From NCBI RefSeq assembly GCF_041154505.1, contig NZ_AP028672.1, positions 1,997,001 through 2,061,000 of the forward strand: a stretch of 64,000 nt of DNA, in the 5' to 3' direction. The DNA comes from Acidovorax sp. A79 (GTDB lineage Bacteria > Pseudomonadota > Gammaproteobacteria > Burkholderiales > Burkholderiaceae_C). Shown here in pieces: positions 28,376 through 38,131 of the stretch; position 1 is the first letter of the stretch; each line of letters starts with the position of its first letter. The position numbers were made by a program, and so were the translations under genes. Under the pieces are notes generated by a model. It made no database searches. It saw only the letters and a program-made list of their open reading frames with translations, and was not told the DNA's origin.

Positions 28376-29922
28376 GCCCGGGCCTCCTGCTCGCGCAGGC
28401 GAAAGCGCTGGATCTTGCCGGTGGCGGTCTTGGGCAGCTCGGGCACGAACTCGATGAAACGCGGGTACTTGTAGGGCGCCAAGCGGTCCTTGACGAAGGC
28501 CTTGAGCTCCTCTTCCGTCGCGCTCTGGCCGTCCTTGAGCACGACGAAGGCCTTGGTCTTGGTCAGGCCCTCGCCATCCTGCTTGCCGATCACGGCCACC
28601 TCCAGCACGGCGGCGTGCTGCATCAGCGTGGCCTCGACCTCGAAGGGCGACACGTAGATGCCGCTGACCTTGAGCATGTCGTCGCTGCGCCCGGCGTAGG
28701 TGTAGTAGCCGTCCGCATCGCGCACGTACTTGTCGCCGCTCTTGGTCCAGCCGCCCTGGAAGGTGTCGCGCGTCTTGTCGCGGTTGTTCCAGTACATCAG
28801 CGCGGCGCTGGGGCCCTGGATGTAGAGGTCGCCCACCTCGCCGTCCGCCACGGGGCTGCCGTCCTCGCCGCGCAGCTCGACCTCGTAGCCCGGCACGGGC
28901 TTGCCCGTGGTGCCGTAGCGGATGTCGCCCGGGCTGTTGGACAAGAAGATGTGCAGCATCTCGGTGGAGCCGATGCCGTCGATGATGTCGCAGCCGAAAT
29001 GCGCCTTGAAGCGCTGGGCGATCTCGGCGGGCAGCGCCTCGCCGGCGGACGAGCACATGCGCAGCGCCACCTGGGCGCGCGCCGGCAGCCGGGGCGATGC
29101 GAGCATGCCCGCAAAGCCGGTGGGCGCACCGAAGAACACGGTGGGCCGGTGGTCCACCCAGCGCTGAAAGGTGGCATCGGGCGTGGGCCGCTCGGCCATC
29201 AGCACCACCGTGGCGCCCACCGACAGCGGGAACGTCAGCGCATTGCCCAGCCCATAGGCGAAGTAGAGCTTGGCCGCCGAGAAACACACATCGTCGCGCG
29301 TGAGGCCCAGCACGGGCTTGCCGTACAGCTCGGCCGTCCACCAGAGGTTGCCGTGGGTGTGCACCGTGCCCTTGGGCTTGCCGGTGGAGCCCGACGAATA
29401 CAGCCAGAAGCCCGGGTCGTCGGGCCCGGTGGCTGCGGGCGCTGGCAGGCGCTGGGCGCTGGCAATGGCCTCGTCCAGGCCCACGGCGCCGGCCGGGAGT
29501 GCCTGCGTGGGCTGCGACACCCACAGCGCCGACACCTCATGGCCACCGCGCGCCATCGCGTCTTGCAGGACGGGCAGCAGCGCGCCCGAGACCAGCACGG
29601 CCTGCGCGCGGCTGTGGCCCAGCATGTAGGCGTAGTCGTCCGCCGTGAGCAGCGTGTTCACCGCCACGGGCACCACGCCGGCGTACAGGCAGCCCAGAAA
29701 GCACACGGGCCAGTCACTGGTGTCGTGCATGAGCATCAGCACCCGCTCTTCGCGCCGCAGGCTGGCATCCACCAGCACACCGGCCAGGCGCCGGGCGCGG
29801 TCCTGCAGGTCGCCGTAGCTCAGCATGCCGCGGTCGTCGATGTAGGCCGTGCGCTGCGCGTGGTCGCGGTTCAGGTCGAACAGGTGCTGTGCAAAGTTGA
29901 AACGCTCTGGCAGGGTGGTCAT
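28372..29922 (-). CDS. bclA: Benzoate-CoA ligase
   Basis: 516 residues, starting MTTLPERFNFAQHLFDLN, very similar in layout to BclA/BadA. The AMP-forming motif is YSSGSTGKPKGTVHTHGN, followed by FFGAPTGFAGML (substrate pocket), GIGSTEMLHIFLSN and GYYTYAGRSDDMLKVSGIYVSP. The catalytic lysine region is LPKTATGKIQRFRLR near the end. It converts benzoate, ATP and CoA to benzoyl-CoA, the entry step of the box pathway. The start at 29922 has GGAGA upstream. It sits between boxD and the hydrolase; 79 bases separate it from boxD, a rare non-overlap in this operon. Confidence 0.94.
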
Positions 29923-30001
29923 GGCGATGTCTCCGTGGTTCGCTGGCGTTTTTCTGGTGGTGCGTGCTGGCTGGCGGCTGCCGTGGTCTGCGCCTGGGCG
30001 G

Positions 30002-31552
30002 TCAGAGGCCGAGCGCGGCCAGCACACCGGGGCTGGCCTGCACGGCGCTGCGCTGGTGGTAGAAGCCCAGCGCCCGCAGGCCTCCCAGCTCCGCCCCGCC
30101 GCCCGCACGCCCCGGGCCGCCGTGCAGCGACATGGGCATCACGTTGCCGTGACCGGTGTGGGCCTGGGCGACGTCGGGCGTCACCACGTGCACGCGGCCA
30201 TGGCTGGCTGCGAGCTGCACGGCGGCATGCCCCAGCGCGGCCTCGTCGGCCCCGTACAGCGATGCCACCAGCGACCCCTGGCCGCGCTGTGCGAGCGCTA
30301 CAGCGTGGTCCACATCGCGGTAGGGCACCAGCGTGGCCACGGGGCCGAACACCTCGACCTCGTGCACCACGGCCGCCGCATCGGCGTCGTGCACACCCAG
30401 CAGCACCGGGCCGATGCAGGCGGCCACGGCGGGGTCGGCATCCACCAGCGGCTGGTGGCGGCCGTCGTGCAGGATGTCGGCGTGGGCGCACAGCTGCGCA
30501 AGCCCTTCGCGCACGGCGTGCAGCTGGGCGGTGCTGACGAGCGAGCCCATGCGCACGCCGTCGTTGCGGGGGTTGCCCACCGTCACGCCCGCGAGCTTGG
30601 CGCCGATGGCCTCGGCCGCAGCGCCGTACACGTCTGCCGGCACCAGGATGCGGCGGATGGCGGTGCATTTCTGGCCCGACTTGACCGTCATCTCGCGCAC
30701 CACTTCGCGCACCAGCAGGTTGAAGGCGTCGCTGCCGGGCGCCGCATCGGGCAGCAGCAAGGCGCTGTTGAGGCTGTCGGCCTCGATGTTGGCGCGCACC
30801 GAGCGCCCGGCCACCGCAGGGTGCGCGCGGATGATGCCGGCCGTGTCCGCCGAGCCGGTGAACGAGACCACATCGAACGGCCCGAGCTGGTCCATGAGCC
30901 CGGCCGAGCTGCCTGCGATGACCGACAGCGCGCCCGCCGGCAGCACGCCCGCATTGACCACATCGCGCACCATGCGCTGCGTGAGCCAGGCCGTGGACGT
31001 GGCGGGCTTGACGATCACCGGCACGCCGGAGAGCAGCGCGGGCGCCGCCTTCTCCCACAGGCCCCAGCCCGGGAAGTTGAAGGCATTGATGAACAACGCC
31101 ACGCCGCGCGTGGGCACCTGCAGGTGCTGCGACAGGAACACGGGCTCCTTGCCGAGCCTGGCGGCATCGCCATCGCGCAGCACGCGCAGGTCGCCCAGCG
31201 CGTCGCCCCATTTGGCGTACTGGCCCAGCGTGAAGATGCCGCCGTCGATGTCCACGGCGGAGTCGTTCTTGACCGTGCCGGCGTTGGCCGTGGCGATCTC
31301 GTAGTAGGCGTCGCGGTGGGTTTGCAGAACCTTGACCACGGCGCCCAGGAGAGCGGCACGCTGCCGGTAGGTCAACGCACGCAAGGCCGAGCCGCCCTGC
31401 TCGCGGGCGAACCGGAAGGCCTCGGGCAGGTCGAGCCCGGTGGCATCCACGCGCACCAGGTCATGGCCCAGCACCGGGTCCTTGAGCACGGCGCCCGGGC
31501 CCTGGCCGGTTTGCCAGCGTCCGGCGGCGTAGTTGGGGAGCAGTTCGGTCAT
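30002..31552 (-). CDS. boxD: 3,4-dehydroadipyl-CoA semialdehyde dehydrogenase BoxD
   Basis: 516 residues of the aldehyde dehydrogenase superfamily, in the branch related to the PaaZ/PaaN dehydrogenase domain. ALFINAFNFPGWGLWEKAAPALLSG is the cofactor region, VSFTGSADTAG the nucleotide loop, NIEADSLNSALL carries the general-base glutamate and KSGQKCTAIRRILVP the catalytic cysteine. The C-terminus HTGHGNVMPMSLHGGPGRAGGG is typical of this branch. BoxD uses NADP to oxidise the semialdehyde released by BoxC to 3,4-dehydroadipyl-CoA, which goes to beta-oxidation. It follows the DUF4863 gene after a repeat of the post-stop type. Confidence 0.93.
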   Translation of the reverse strand: MTELLPNYAAGRWQTGQGPGAVLKDPVLGHDLVRVDATGLDLPEAFRFAREQGGSALRALTYRQRAALLGAVVKVLQTHRDAYYEIATANAGTVKNDSAVDIDGGIFTLGQYAKWGDALGDLRVLRDGDAARLGKEPVFLSQHLQVPTRGVALFINAFNFPGWGLWEKAAPALLSGVPVIVKPATSTAWLTQRMVRDVVNAGVLPAGALSVIAGSSAGLMDQLGPFDVVSFTGSADTAGIIRAHPAVAGRSVRANIEADSLNSALLLPDAAPGSDAFNLLVREVVREMTVKSGQKCTAIRRILVPADVYGAAAEAIGAKLAGVTVGNPRNDGVRMGSLVSTAQLHAVREGLAQLCAHADILHDGRHQPLVDADPAVAACIGPVLLGVHDADAAAVVHEVEVFGPVATLVPYRDVDHAVALAQRGQGSLVASLYGADEAALGHAAVQLAASHGRVHVVTPDVAQAHTGHGNVMPMSLHGGPGRAGGGAELGGLRALGFYHQRSAVQASPGVLAALGL

Positions 31553-31693
31553 ACAGATAGAGAGATAGGCAGAAAAAAAAGCGGGTTATCGGTCATCAGC
31601 GCGCGGCGCACGAAATGGGCATGGTCCCGGCCAGCGTCGCCGTGCAAGGGCCGCCATGCCGCGCAGGCGGCATTCCGCTTGCGTGCACCGGGG

Positions 31694-31760
31694 GCGTCCC
31701 CCTCCCAGATTGCGGAGCAATATGAGAGAGGCGGAAGGCGCGAAGCGACTCAGGGGGGTG
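31694..31760 (-). repeat. Post-stop dispersed repeat, copy 2
   Basis: Read leftward it starts two bases after the DUF4863 stop: CACCCCCCTGAGTCGCTTC, GCGCC, then a variable interior with ATTGCTCCGCAAT hairpin and finally GGAGGGGGACGC. Order and ends match the copy at 12831-12874. It lies between DUF4863 and boxD and may shape the transcript there. Confidence 0.75.
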
Positions 31761-31762
31761 TT

Positions 31763-32230
31763 TCACTTGCTGAACTGGATTTGCCCTTCGGGCAGCAGGT
31801 AGAGCACCAGCGAGCGGCCCTGCGCCACGGTGGGGCGGTGGGCACTGCCGGGCGGGTACACGCACCAGCCGGCGGGATGCCCGTCGAAGGTGGCGTCGCC
31901 CTCCAGCGGCATGATCAGGTCGATCTCGCCCAGCGGATGGGTATGGTGCGGGCCGGCGATGTCCTGCATGTCCACCACATCCACCGAGAAGCGGTGCAGC
32001 GCGTCGTCTGCCTTGAAGACGCGGCCGTAGCGGATGCCGCCGCCCTCGCGCTCGCAGAGCCAGCCCTGCGCCACGCCGGCCAGGCACCCCGCCTTGAGCT
32101 GCTGGTAGGCCGCGCTGGCGGGCCCGTGGGTCTGGTTGAGCCAGGCCTGCAGGTCGCCGTCCAGGGCACGGCCCGCGATCTGGCCCGTCAATGCGGACAG
32201 GGCTTCATGAAATGCTGCTTTATCGGACAT
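31763..32230 (-). CDS. DUF4863 (PnbB-like) cupin-type protein of the box cluster
   Basis: 155 residues. The N-terminal half is helical (HEALSALTGQIAGRALDGDLQAWLNQ). The C-terminal half is cupin-like: PHHTHPLGEIDLIMPLEGDATFDG with H-x-H and E as metal ligands, then GWCVYPPGSAHRPTV supplying the last histidine. DUF4863 includes PnbB, 4-hydroxylaminobenzoate lyase, which releases protocatechuate. In box clusters this family is frequent but its task is not established; dealing with a substituted benzoate or a damaged intermediate is plausible. It is the first gene of the leftward operon (start 32230), preceded by a good sigma-70 promoter inside the BoxR-type operator region. Confidence 0.82.
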   Translation of the reverse strand: MSDKAAFHEALSALTGQIAGRALDGDLQAWLNQTHGPASAAYQQLKAGCLAGVAQGWLCEREGGGIRYGRVFKADDALHRFSVDVVDMQDIAGPHHTHPLGEIDLIMPLEGDATFDGHPAGWCVYPPGSAHRPTVAQGRSLVLYLLPEGQIQFSK

Positions 32231-32308
32231 GGCGACTCGTGGGTGGCTGGGACAATGGAGTGCAGCGTGCACAAGGCTTGATATGTGTTCTTGTGGGATG
32301 GAGAAATG

Positions 32309-32373
32309 TGCAGTATCTTGCCTGCACACGAACAATAGTTAATGCTTGATGCAGTGTCAAGCATTATAGTGCA
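32309..32373. promoter_or_regulatory. BoxR-type operator region (TGCA boxes and 10-bp palindrome)
   Basis: Between divergent DUF4863 and boxR lie four TGCA motifs (32309, 32323, 32350, 32370). A perfect palindrome TAATGCTTGA (32340-32349) and TCAAGCATTA (32357-32366) surrounds the third. BzdR/BoxR regulators are known to bind TGCA-containing repeats, and the palindrome covers the -35 of the leftward promoter. Confidence 0.75.
32332..32360 (-). promoter_or_regulatory. Sigma-70 promoter for the leftward DUF4863-boxD-bclA-liv operon
   Basis: On the minus strand a perfect -35 TTGACA (32355-32360) is followed after exactly 17 bases by -10 TATTGT (32332-32337). Transcription would start about 95 bases before the DUF4863 ATG. 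The -35 lies inside the palindrome of the operator, so a bound repressor would block it. Confidence 0.75.
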
Positions 32374-32480
32374 TGTATAGTGTTTTCCCCTAGCGGCGGC
32401 CGAACGCCTTCAAAAGCGTTTGAAGCCCGGGGCACGCACCGCAAAATGCCACGCCGCAGCCGACGTGAATGAGGATGGAC

Positions 32481-33422
32481 ATGAACGAACAAGAAGACAC
32501 AGTCACCCTGCCACCTTTCGCTGGCGGCGGCACGGCTGCGCCCACCGAAGAGGCCCGCAACCCCCTGCTCGCCGCCCTCGGCGAACGCGTTCGCAACCTG
32601 CGGGCGCAGCGCGGGCTCACGCGCAAGGCGGTGGCCATGGCGGCCGATGTGTCGGAGCGGCACCTTGCCAACCTGGAGTACGGCACGGGCAACGCGTCCA
32701 TCCTGGTGCTGCAGCAGGTGGCGGGCGCGCTGCATTGCTCGCTGGCCGAGCTGGTGGGCGACTTCACCACCCGTTCGCCCGAATGGCTGCTGATCCGCGA
32801 ACTGCTGGAGCACCGCAGCGAACCCGAGCTGCGCCGCGCGCGGCTGGCGCTGCATGAGCTGCTGAGCAGCGGCGCGAGCGACACGGCGCGCCACCGGCGC
32901 ATCGCGCTCGTGGGGCTGCGGGGCGCGGGCAAGTCCACGCTGGGGCCTTTGCTGGCACGCGACCTGGACGTGCCGTTCATCGAGCTGAGCCGCGAGATCG
33001 AAACCCTGGCGGGCTGCAGCGTGCGCGAGATCCACGACCTGTACGGCACCACCGCCTACCGCCGCTACGAGCGCCGCGCGCTCGAAGAGATCGTGCAGAT
33101 CCACAGCGAGGTGGTGATCGCCACCCCCGGCGGCATCGTCTCGGACCCCGCCACCTTCAACGAACTGCTCGCGCACTGCACCACCGTGTGGCTGCGCGCC
33201 GCCCCCGAGGAGCACATGGGCCGCGTGCTGGCCCAGGGCGACATGCGCCCCATGGCCGCGAGCAAGGAAGCCATGGACGACCTGCGCCGCATCCTGGAAG
33301 GCCGGGCCGCCTTCTATTCCAAGGCCGATCTCACCATCGACACCTCGGGGCAGAACCTCGAGGAAAGCCTGCGGCAGCTGCGCGCCGGGGTGCGCAAGCT
33401 GATGACCCACCCGCCGCACTGA
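32481..33422 (+). CDS. boxR: BoxR transcriptional repressor of benzoyl-CoA catabolism
   Basis: 313 residues in two parts. Residues about 30-90 are an HTH_3 (Cro/CI type) domain: LGERVRNLRAQRGLTRKAVAMAADVSERHLANLEYGTGNASI. A linker follows, then a shikimate-kinase-like domain with P-loop ALVGLRGAGKSTLG, VPFIELSREIE, and TPGGIVSDPATF. This fusion defines BzdR/BoxR; the kinase-like part binds benzoyl-CoA as inducer rather than shikimate. It should repress the leftward and rightward box operons and release them when benzoyl-CoA accumulates. Three in-frame ATGs occur at 32469, 32475 and 32481; only the last has a spaced GAGG before it. TGCA boxes lie upstream and downstream of the gene. Confidence 0.93.
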   Translation: MNEQEDTVTLPPFAGGGTAAPTEEARNPLLAALGERVRNLRAQRGLTRKAVAMAADVSERHLANLEYGTGNASILVLQQVAGALHCSLAELVGDFTTRSPEWLLIRELLEHRSEPELRRARLALHELLSSGASDTARHRRIALVGLRGAGKSTLGPLLARDLDVPFIELSREIETLAGCSVREIHDLYGTTAYRRYERRALEEIVQIHSEVVIATPGGIVSDPATFNELLAHCTTVWLRAAPEEHMGRVLAQGDMRPMAASKEAMDDLRRILEGRAAFYSKADLTIDTSGQNLEESLRQLRAGVRKLMTHPPH

Positions 33423-33469
33423 CACCCCGGCGCCCCCGCGCGCCATAAATCCAGCAAAAAACCGCGGCA

Positions 33470-33527
33470 TGCATTGACTCGCTCGCAAACATGCATCATG
33501 ATGCACATCAGTCGATTGATTTATGCA
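33470..33527 (+). promoter_or_regulatory. boxC promoter with TGCA operator array
   Basis: A -35 TTGACT (33474-33479) and -10 CATGAT (33497-33502) are 17 bases apart. TGCA occurs at 33470, 33492, 33502 and 33524, spaced 22, 10 and 22. The middle two form a perfect 14-bp palindrome TGCATCATGATGCA (33492-33505) lying on the -10. This predicts repression of boxCBA by BoxR. Confidence 0.78.
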
Positions 33528-33565
33528 TTATTATTCCTGTTCGCAGTTTTTGACGGAGACGCCCC

Positions 33566-35236
33566 ATGACCGCCCAGACCACCGCACCCTCCCGCGTTGA
33601 CTACCGCACCGATCCCACGCAGTACCGCCACTGGAAACTGGCGGTCGAGGGTCCGTTGGCCCGCCTGTCGCTCGACATCGCCGAAGACGGCGGCATCCGC
33701 CCCGGCTACAAGCTCAAGCTCAACAGCTACGACCTGGGCGTGGACATCGAGCTCAACGACGCGCTCAACCGCGTGCGCTTCGAGCACCCGGGCGTGCGCA
33801 CCGTCATCGTCACCAGCGGCAAGGACCGCATCTTCTGCTCCGGCGCCAACATCTTCATGCTGGGCGTCTCCAGCCACGCCTGGAAGGTGAACTTCTGCAA
33901 GTTCACCAACGAGACGCGCAACGGCATCGAGGATTCGTCGAAGCACTCCGGCCTGAAGTTCCTCGCCGCGGTCAACGGTGCCTGCGCGGGCGGCGGCTAC
34001 GAACTGGCCCTGGCGTGCGACGAGATCCTGCTGGTGGACGACCGCTCTTCCTCGGTGTCGCTGCCCGAAGTGCCGTTGCTGGGCGTCCTGCCCGGCACCG
34101 GGGGCCTGACCCGCGTGACCGACAAGCGCCATGTGCGCCACGACCTGGCAGACATCTTCTGCACCAGCGTCGAAGGCGTGCGCGGCCAGCGCGCGGTGGA
34201 CTGGCGCCTGGTGGATGCGGTGGCCAAACCTGCCCAGTTCGCCGCCGCCGTGCAGGCGCGCGCCACCGAGCTGGCCGCCGGCAGCGACCGCCCGGTCGGC
34301 GCCCAGGGCGTGGCCCTGAGCCGCCTGGAGCGCGAGGACGGCGCGGACAGCCTGCGCTATTCGCATGTCGAGGTGCAGATCGACCGCGCCAGGCGCACGG
34401 CCACCCTCACGCTGAAGGCGCCCACCGGCGCGCAGCCCGCCGACATCGCGGCCATCGAGGCCACTGGGGCCGCCTGGTGGCCGCTGGCCCTGGCGCGCGA
34501 GCTCGACGACGCCATCCTCAACCTGCGCACCAACGAGCTCGACATCGGCACCTGGCTGCTCAAGACCGAGGGCGACGCGCAGGCCGTGCTCGCCTCCGAC
34601 GCGGTGATGCTGGCCCACAAGGACCACTGGCTGGTGCGCGAGACCATCGGCGCGCTGCGCCGCGCGCTGGCACGGCTGGACGTGTCCTCGCGCACCCTGT
34701 TCGCGGTGGTGCAGGAGGGCTCGTGCTTCGCCGGCACGCTGGCCGAGCTGGCCTTCGCGGCCGACCGCACCTACATGCTGGCCCTGCCCGACGACGCCGG
34801 GCGCGCGCCGAAGCTCACGCTCAACGAATTCAACTTCGGCTTCTTCCCGATGGTGAACGACCAGAGCCGCCTGCAGCGCCGCTTCTATGAAGAGGCCGCG
34901 CCGCTCGACGCCGCGCGCGCCGCGGCTGGCAAGCCGCTCGACGCCGACGAGGCCCTGGCCCTGGGCCTGGTCACCGCCGCGCCCGACGACATCGACTGGG
35001 ACGACGAACTGCGCATGGCCATCGAGGAGCGCGCCGCCATGTCGCCCGACGCGCTGACCGGGCTGGAGGCCAACCTGCGCTTTGCCAGCAAGGAGAACAT
35101 GGCCACCCGCATCTTCGGCCGGCTCACGGCCTGGCAGAACTGGATCTTCAACCGCCCCAACGCCGTCGGCGAAAAGGGCGCGCTGAAGGTCTACGGCACC
35201 GGCGAAAAGGCCGGCTTCGACTTGAACCGCGTTTGA
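33566..35236 (+). CDS. boxC: 2,3-epoxybenzoyl-CoA dihydrolase BoxC
   Basis: 556 residues, the usual BoxC length and a double enoyl-CoA-hydratase (crotonase) architecture. The first crotonase half holds SGKDRIFCSGANIFMLGVSSHAWKVNFCKFTNETRNGIED and AAVNGACAGGGYELALACDEILLVDDRSS, including the oxyanion-hole glycines; the second includes LNEFNFGFFPMVNDQSRLQRRFY. BoxC hydrolytically opens the epoxide ring of 2,3-epoxybenzoyl-CoA, giving the aldehyde acid that BoxD oxidises plus formate. The ATG has GGAGAC upstream. It is the first gene of boxCBA, transcribed from the promoter 65 bases before it; 34 bases separate it from boxB. Confidence 0.95.
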   Translation: MTAQTTAPSRVDYRTDPTQYRHWKLAVEGPLARLSLDIAEDGGIRPGYKLKLNSYDLGVDIELNDALNRVRFEHPGVRTVIVTSGKDRIFCSGANIFMLGVSSHAWKVNFCKFTNETRNGIEDSSKHSGLKFLAAVNGACAGGGYELALACDEILLVDDRSSSVSLPEVPLLGVLPGTGGLTRVTDKRHVRHDLADIFCTSVEGVRGQRAVDWRLVDAVAKPAQFAAAVQARATELAAGSDRPVGAQGVALSRLEREDGADSLRYSHVEVQIDRARRTATLTLKAPTGAQPADIAAIEATGAAWWPLALARELDDAILNLRTNELDIGTWLLKTEGDAQAVLASDAVMLAHKDHWLVRETIGALRRALARLDVSSRTLFAVVQEGSCFAGTLAELAFAADRTYMLALPDDAGRAPKLTLNEFNFGFFPMVNDQSRLQRRFYEEAAPLDAARAAAGKPLDADEALALGLVTAAPDDIDWDDELRMAIEERAAMSPDALTGLEANLRFASKENMATRIFGRLTAWQNWIFNRPNAVGEKGALKVYGTGEKAGFDLNRV

Positions 35237-35270
35237 ATCCGCAGCCCTCCGCACAACCCAAGGAACAACG

Positions 35271-36698
35271 ATGAGCACGATCAACTACAGCGAGAAGATC
35301 CCCAACAACGTCAACCTCGGCGAAGACCGCACGCTGCAGCGTGCGCTCGAAGGCTGGCAGCCCAACTTCATCAACTGGTGGGACGACGTGGGCCCCGAAG
35401 GCTCGACCAACCACGAGGTCTACCTGCGCACCGCCGTGAGCGTCGACCCGCAGGGCTGGGCCCAGTTCGGCCACGTGAAGATGCGCGACTACCGCTGGGG
35501 CATCTTCCTGAACCCGGGCGACGCCAACCGCGAGATCCACTTCGGCGACCACAAGGGCGAGAAGGCCTGGCAGGACGTGCCCGGCGAGCACCGCGCCAAC
35601 CTGCGCCGCATCATCGTCACGCAGGGCGACACCGAGCCAGCGAGCGTGGAGCAGCAGCGCCACCTGGGCCTGACGGCGCCTTCGATGTACGACCTGCGCA
35701 ACCTGTTCCAGATCAATGTGGAAGAGGGCCGCCACCTCTGGGCCATGGTCTACCTGCTGCACAAGCACTTCGGCCGCGACGGCCGCGAGGAGGCCGAGGC
35801 ACTGCTGCAGCGCACCTCGGGCGACGTGGACAACCCGCGCATCCTGGGCGCCTTCAACGAGAAGACGCCCGACTGGCTGGCGTTCTTCATGTTCACCTAC
35901 TTCACCGACCGCGACGGCAAGTTCCAGCTCTCGGCCCTGGCCGAAAGCGCCTTCGACCCGCTGGCACGCACCACCAAGTTCATGCTGACCGAAGAGGCCC
36001 ACCACATGTTCGTGGGCGAAAGCGGCGTGTCGCGCGTGCTGGCGCGCACCGCGCAGGTGATGAACGAGCTGAAAACCGACGACCCGGCCAAGGTGCGCGC
36101 CGCCGGCGCCATCGACCTCGGCACGGTGCAGCGCTACCTCAACTTCCACTACAGCGTGACCATCGACCTGTTCGGCGCCGACCAGTCGAGCAACGCGGCC
36201 ATCTTCTACAGCTCGGGCCTCAAGGGCCGCTACGAAGAAAGCAAGCGCACCGACGACCACATTCTCAAGGGCCAGACCTACAAGGTGCTGGAGGTCAAGG
36301 ACGGCCAGCTGCTGGAGAAGGACGTGCCCATGCTCAACGCCCTGAACGAGGTGCTGCGCGACGACTTCATCAAGGACTCGATGGCCGGCGTGGGCCGCTG
36401 GAACAAGGTGCTGGAAAAGGCCGGGATTCCCACGCGCCTGTCGGTGCCGCACAAGGCGTTCAACCGCCAGATCGGTGCGTTGGCCGGCATCAAGATGTCG
36501 CCCGACGGCCGCGTGGTGAACGAGGTCGAATGGGCCGCGAAGCGCGATGAATGGCTGCCGAGCGCCGAAGACTTCGCTTTCGTGGCATCGTTGATGGGCC
36601 GCGTGGTCGAGCCGGGCAAGTTCGCCGGCTGGATCGCGCCCCCGGTGATGGGCATCAACCGCCAGCCTATCGATTTCGAGTACGTCCGGTTCAATTGA
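35271..36698 (+). CDS. boxB: Benzoyl-CoA 2,3-epoxidase, diiron subunit BoxB
   Basis: 475 residues, full length for BoxB. Carboxylate-bridged diiron ligands appear as [20 protein letters not shown] (E-x-x-H, near residue 150) and [15 protein letters not shown] (near 240). BoxB adds one oxygen atom across C2-C3 of benzoyl-CoA with electrons from BoxA. The C-terminus [23 protein letters not shown] is the conserved BoxB tail. A GGAACAACG stretch lies just before the ATG. BoxA follows after 40 bases, matching the order boxC-boxB-boxA of Azoarcus and relatives. Confidence 0.96.
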   Translation: MSTINYSEKIPNNVNLGEDRTLQRALEGWQPNFINWWDDVGPEGSTNHEVYLRTAVSVDPQGWAQFGHVKMRDYRWGIFLNPGDANREIHFGDHKGEKAWQDVPGEHRANLRRIIVTQGDTEPASVEQQRHLGLTAPSMYDLRNLFQINVEEGRHLWAMVYLLHKHFGRDGREEAEALLQRTSGDVDNPRILGAFNEKTPDWLAFFMFTYFTDRDGKFQLSALAESAFDPLARTTKFMLTEEAHHMFVGESGVSRVLARTAQVMNELKTDDPAKVRAAGAIDLGTVQRYLNFHYSVTIDLFGADQSSNAAIFYSSGLKGRYEESKRTDDHILKGQTYKVLEVKDGQLLEKDVPMLNALNEVLRDDFIKDSMAGVGRWNKVLEKAGIPTRLSVPHKAFNRQIGALAGIKMSPDGRVVNEVEWAAKRDEWLPSAEDFAFVASLMGRVVEPGKFAGWIAPPVMGINRQPIDFEYVRFN

Positions 36699-36738
36699 GT
36701 CCCTGAGCCGCTGCCGGGAGACTTGCTGGAAGAAAAAT

Positions 36739-38019
36739 ATGGACACCACCACGCTGATCGACAACGGCATCTTGAAGCAGCACCTGATCGACCCCGAGAT
36801 CTGCATCCGCTGCAACACCTGCGAGGCGACCTGCCCGGTGGGCGCCATCACGCACGACGACAACAATTACGTCGTGCGGGCCGACGTGTGCAACGGCTGC
36901 ATGGCCTGCATCTCGCCCTGCCCCACGGGTTCCATCGACAACTGGCGCACCATGCCGGTGGCGCGCGCGTACACGATCGAAGAACAGCTCACCTGGGAGG
37001 CGCTGCCGCCAGAACTGGCGCCCGATGTGCTGGCCGCCGAAGGCGCAGCGCCCTCGGCCATGGACACCGCACTGGCGTCGTCCGCACCGGCCGCGCCCGT
37101 GGAGCCGGGCACGCAGGCCTTCCGTTCCGCCCAGTACGGCGCCACCGTGCCGCCCTGGTCGGCCGCGCACCCCTACACCAACCTGTTCCCGCCCAAGAGC
37201 CCCACCACGGCAACGGTGGTGGGCAACTTCAACTGCACCGAAGCAGGCTTTGAAAGCGAGACGCACCACGTCGTGCTCGACTTCGGCAGCATGCCGTTCC
37301 CGGTGCTGGAGGGGCAGTCCATCGGCATCGTCCCGCCGGGCACCGACGTGCTGGGCAAGGCGCACCATGCGCGCCAATACTCCATCGCCAGCCCGCGCAA
37401 CGGCGAGCGGCCCGGCTACAACAACCTGGCGCTCACCGTGAAGCGCGTGACCACCGACCACGACGGCAACGCCGTGCGCGGCGTGGCCTCCAACTACGTG
37501 TGCGACCTGAAGGTGGGCGACAAGGTGCAGGTGGTGGGGCCGTTCGGCAGCTCGTTCCTGATGCCCAACCACCCCCGTTCGCACATCGTGATGATCTGCA
37601 CCGGCACGGGCAGCGCGCCCATGCGCGCGATGACCGAATGGCGCCGCCGCCTGCGCAGCAGCGGCAAGTTCGAGGGCGGCAAGCTGCTGCTGTTCTTCGG
37701 CGCGCGCACCCAGCAGGAGCTGCCCTACTTCGGCCCGCTGCAAAGCCTGCCCAAGGACTTCATCGACATCAACCTCGCGTTCTCGCGCACGGCCGGGCAG
37801 CCCCGGCGCTACGTACAGGACCTGATGCGCGAGCGCGCCGCCGACCTGGCCGCGCTGCTGCGCGACGGGAACACCCACTTCTATGTCTGCGGCCTCAAGA
37901 GCATGGAAGAAGGCGTGGTGATGGCGCTGCGCGACATCGCCCGCGACAGCGGCCTGGAGTGGGAACAGGTGGGCGCAGTGCTCCAGCGCGAAGGGCGACT
38001 GCACCTGGAAACCTACTGA
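36739..38019 (+). CDS. boxA: Benzoyl-CoA 2,3-epoxidase, reductase subunit BoxA
   Basis: 426 residues. The N-terminal ferredoxin-like domain has two [4Fe-4S] sites, [12 protein letters not shown] and [12 protein letters not shown] (residues about 23-65). A linker of low complexity follows, then a ferredoxin-NADP reductase-type domain: [24 protein letters not shown] binds [17 protein letters not shown] the NADPH, and [15 protein letters not shown] closes the fold. It passes NADPH electrons through FAD and iron-sulfur centres to BoxB. It is the last gene of boxCBA. No terminator directly follows; the nearest candidate is 337 bases downstream, just before another gene. Confidence 0.95.
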   Translation: MDTTTLIDNGILKQHLIDPEICIRCNTCEATCPVGAITHDDNNYVVRADVCNGCMACISPCPTGSIDNWRTMPVARAYTIEEQLTWEALPPELAPDVLAAEGAAPSAMDTALASSAPAAPVEPGTQAFRSAQYGATVPPWSAAHPYTNLFPPKSPTTATVVGNFNCTEAGFESETHHVVLDFGSMPFPVLEGQSIGIVPPGTDVLGKAHHARQYSIASPRNGERPGYNNLALTVKRVTTDHDGNAVRGVASNYVCDLKVGDKVQVVGPFGSSFLMPNHPRSHIVMICTGTGSAPMRAMTEWRRRLRSSGKFEGGKLLLFFGARTQQELPYFGPLQSLPKDFIDINLAFSRTAGQPRRYVQDLMRERAADLAALLRDGNTHFYVCGLKSMEEGVVMALRDIARDSGLEWEQVGAVLQREGRLHLETY

Positions 38020-38072
38020 CGGCAGGCCTGGCGCAGTCCCCTGCGGAGCGGGGGCCGCCGCCAATTTTTCAT

Positions 38073-38131
38073 TGAAAACAGACCTCAGCGCTTGATACAC
38101 AAGCGCCATAAGCTATATATTTAATAGCAAT
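38073..38131 (+). repeat. Dispersed AT-containing repeat, noncoding copy
   Basis: Shows A-tract, GACCTC, CGCTTG, CAAGCGCC, AGCTAT, an AT stretch and TAATAGCAA in the same order as the copy inside macB (6777-6837). CGCTTG and CAAGCG can pair as a hairpin. Low GC compared with its surroundings. Confidence 0.65.

Noticed and set aside
32365..32381. Two TATAGT hexamers as -10 of the boxR promoter
   Set aside because: No -35 at an acceptable distance could be found, so a rightward promoter was not listed although one must exist.
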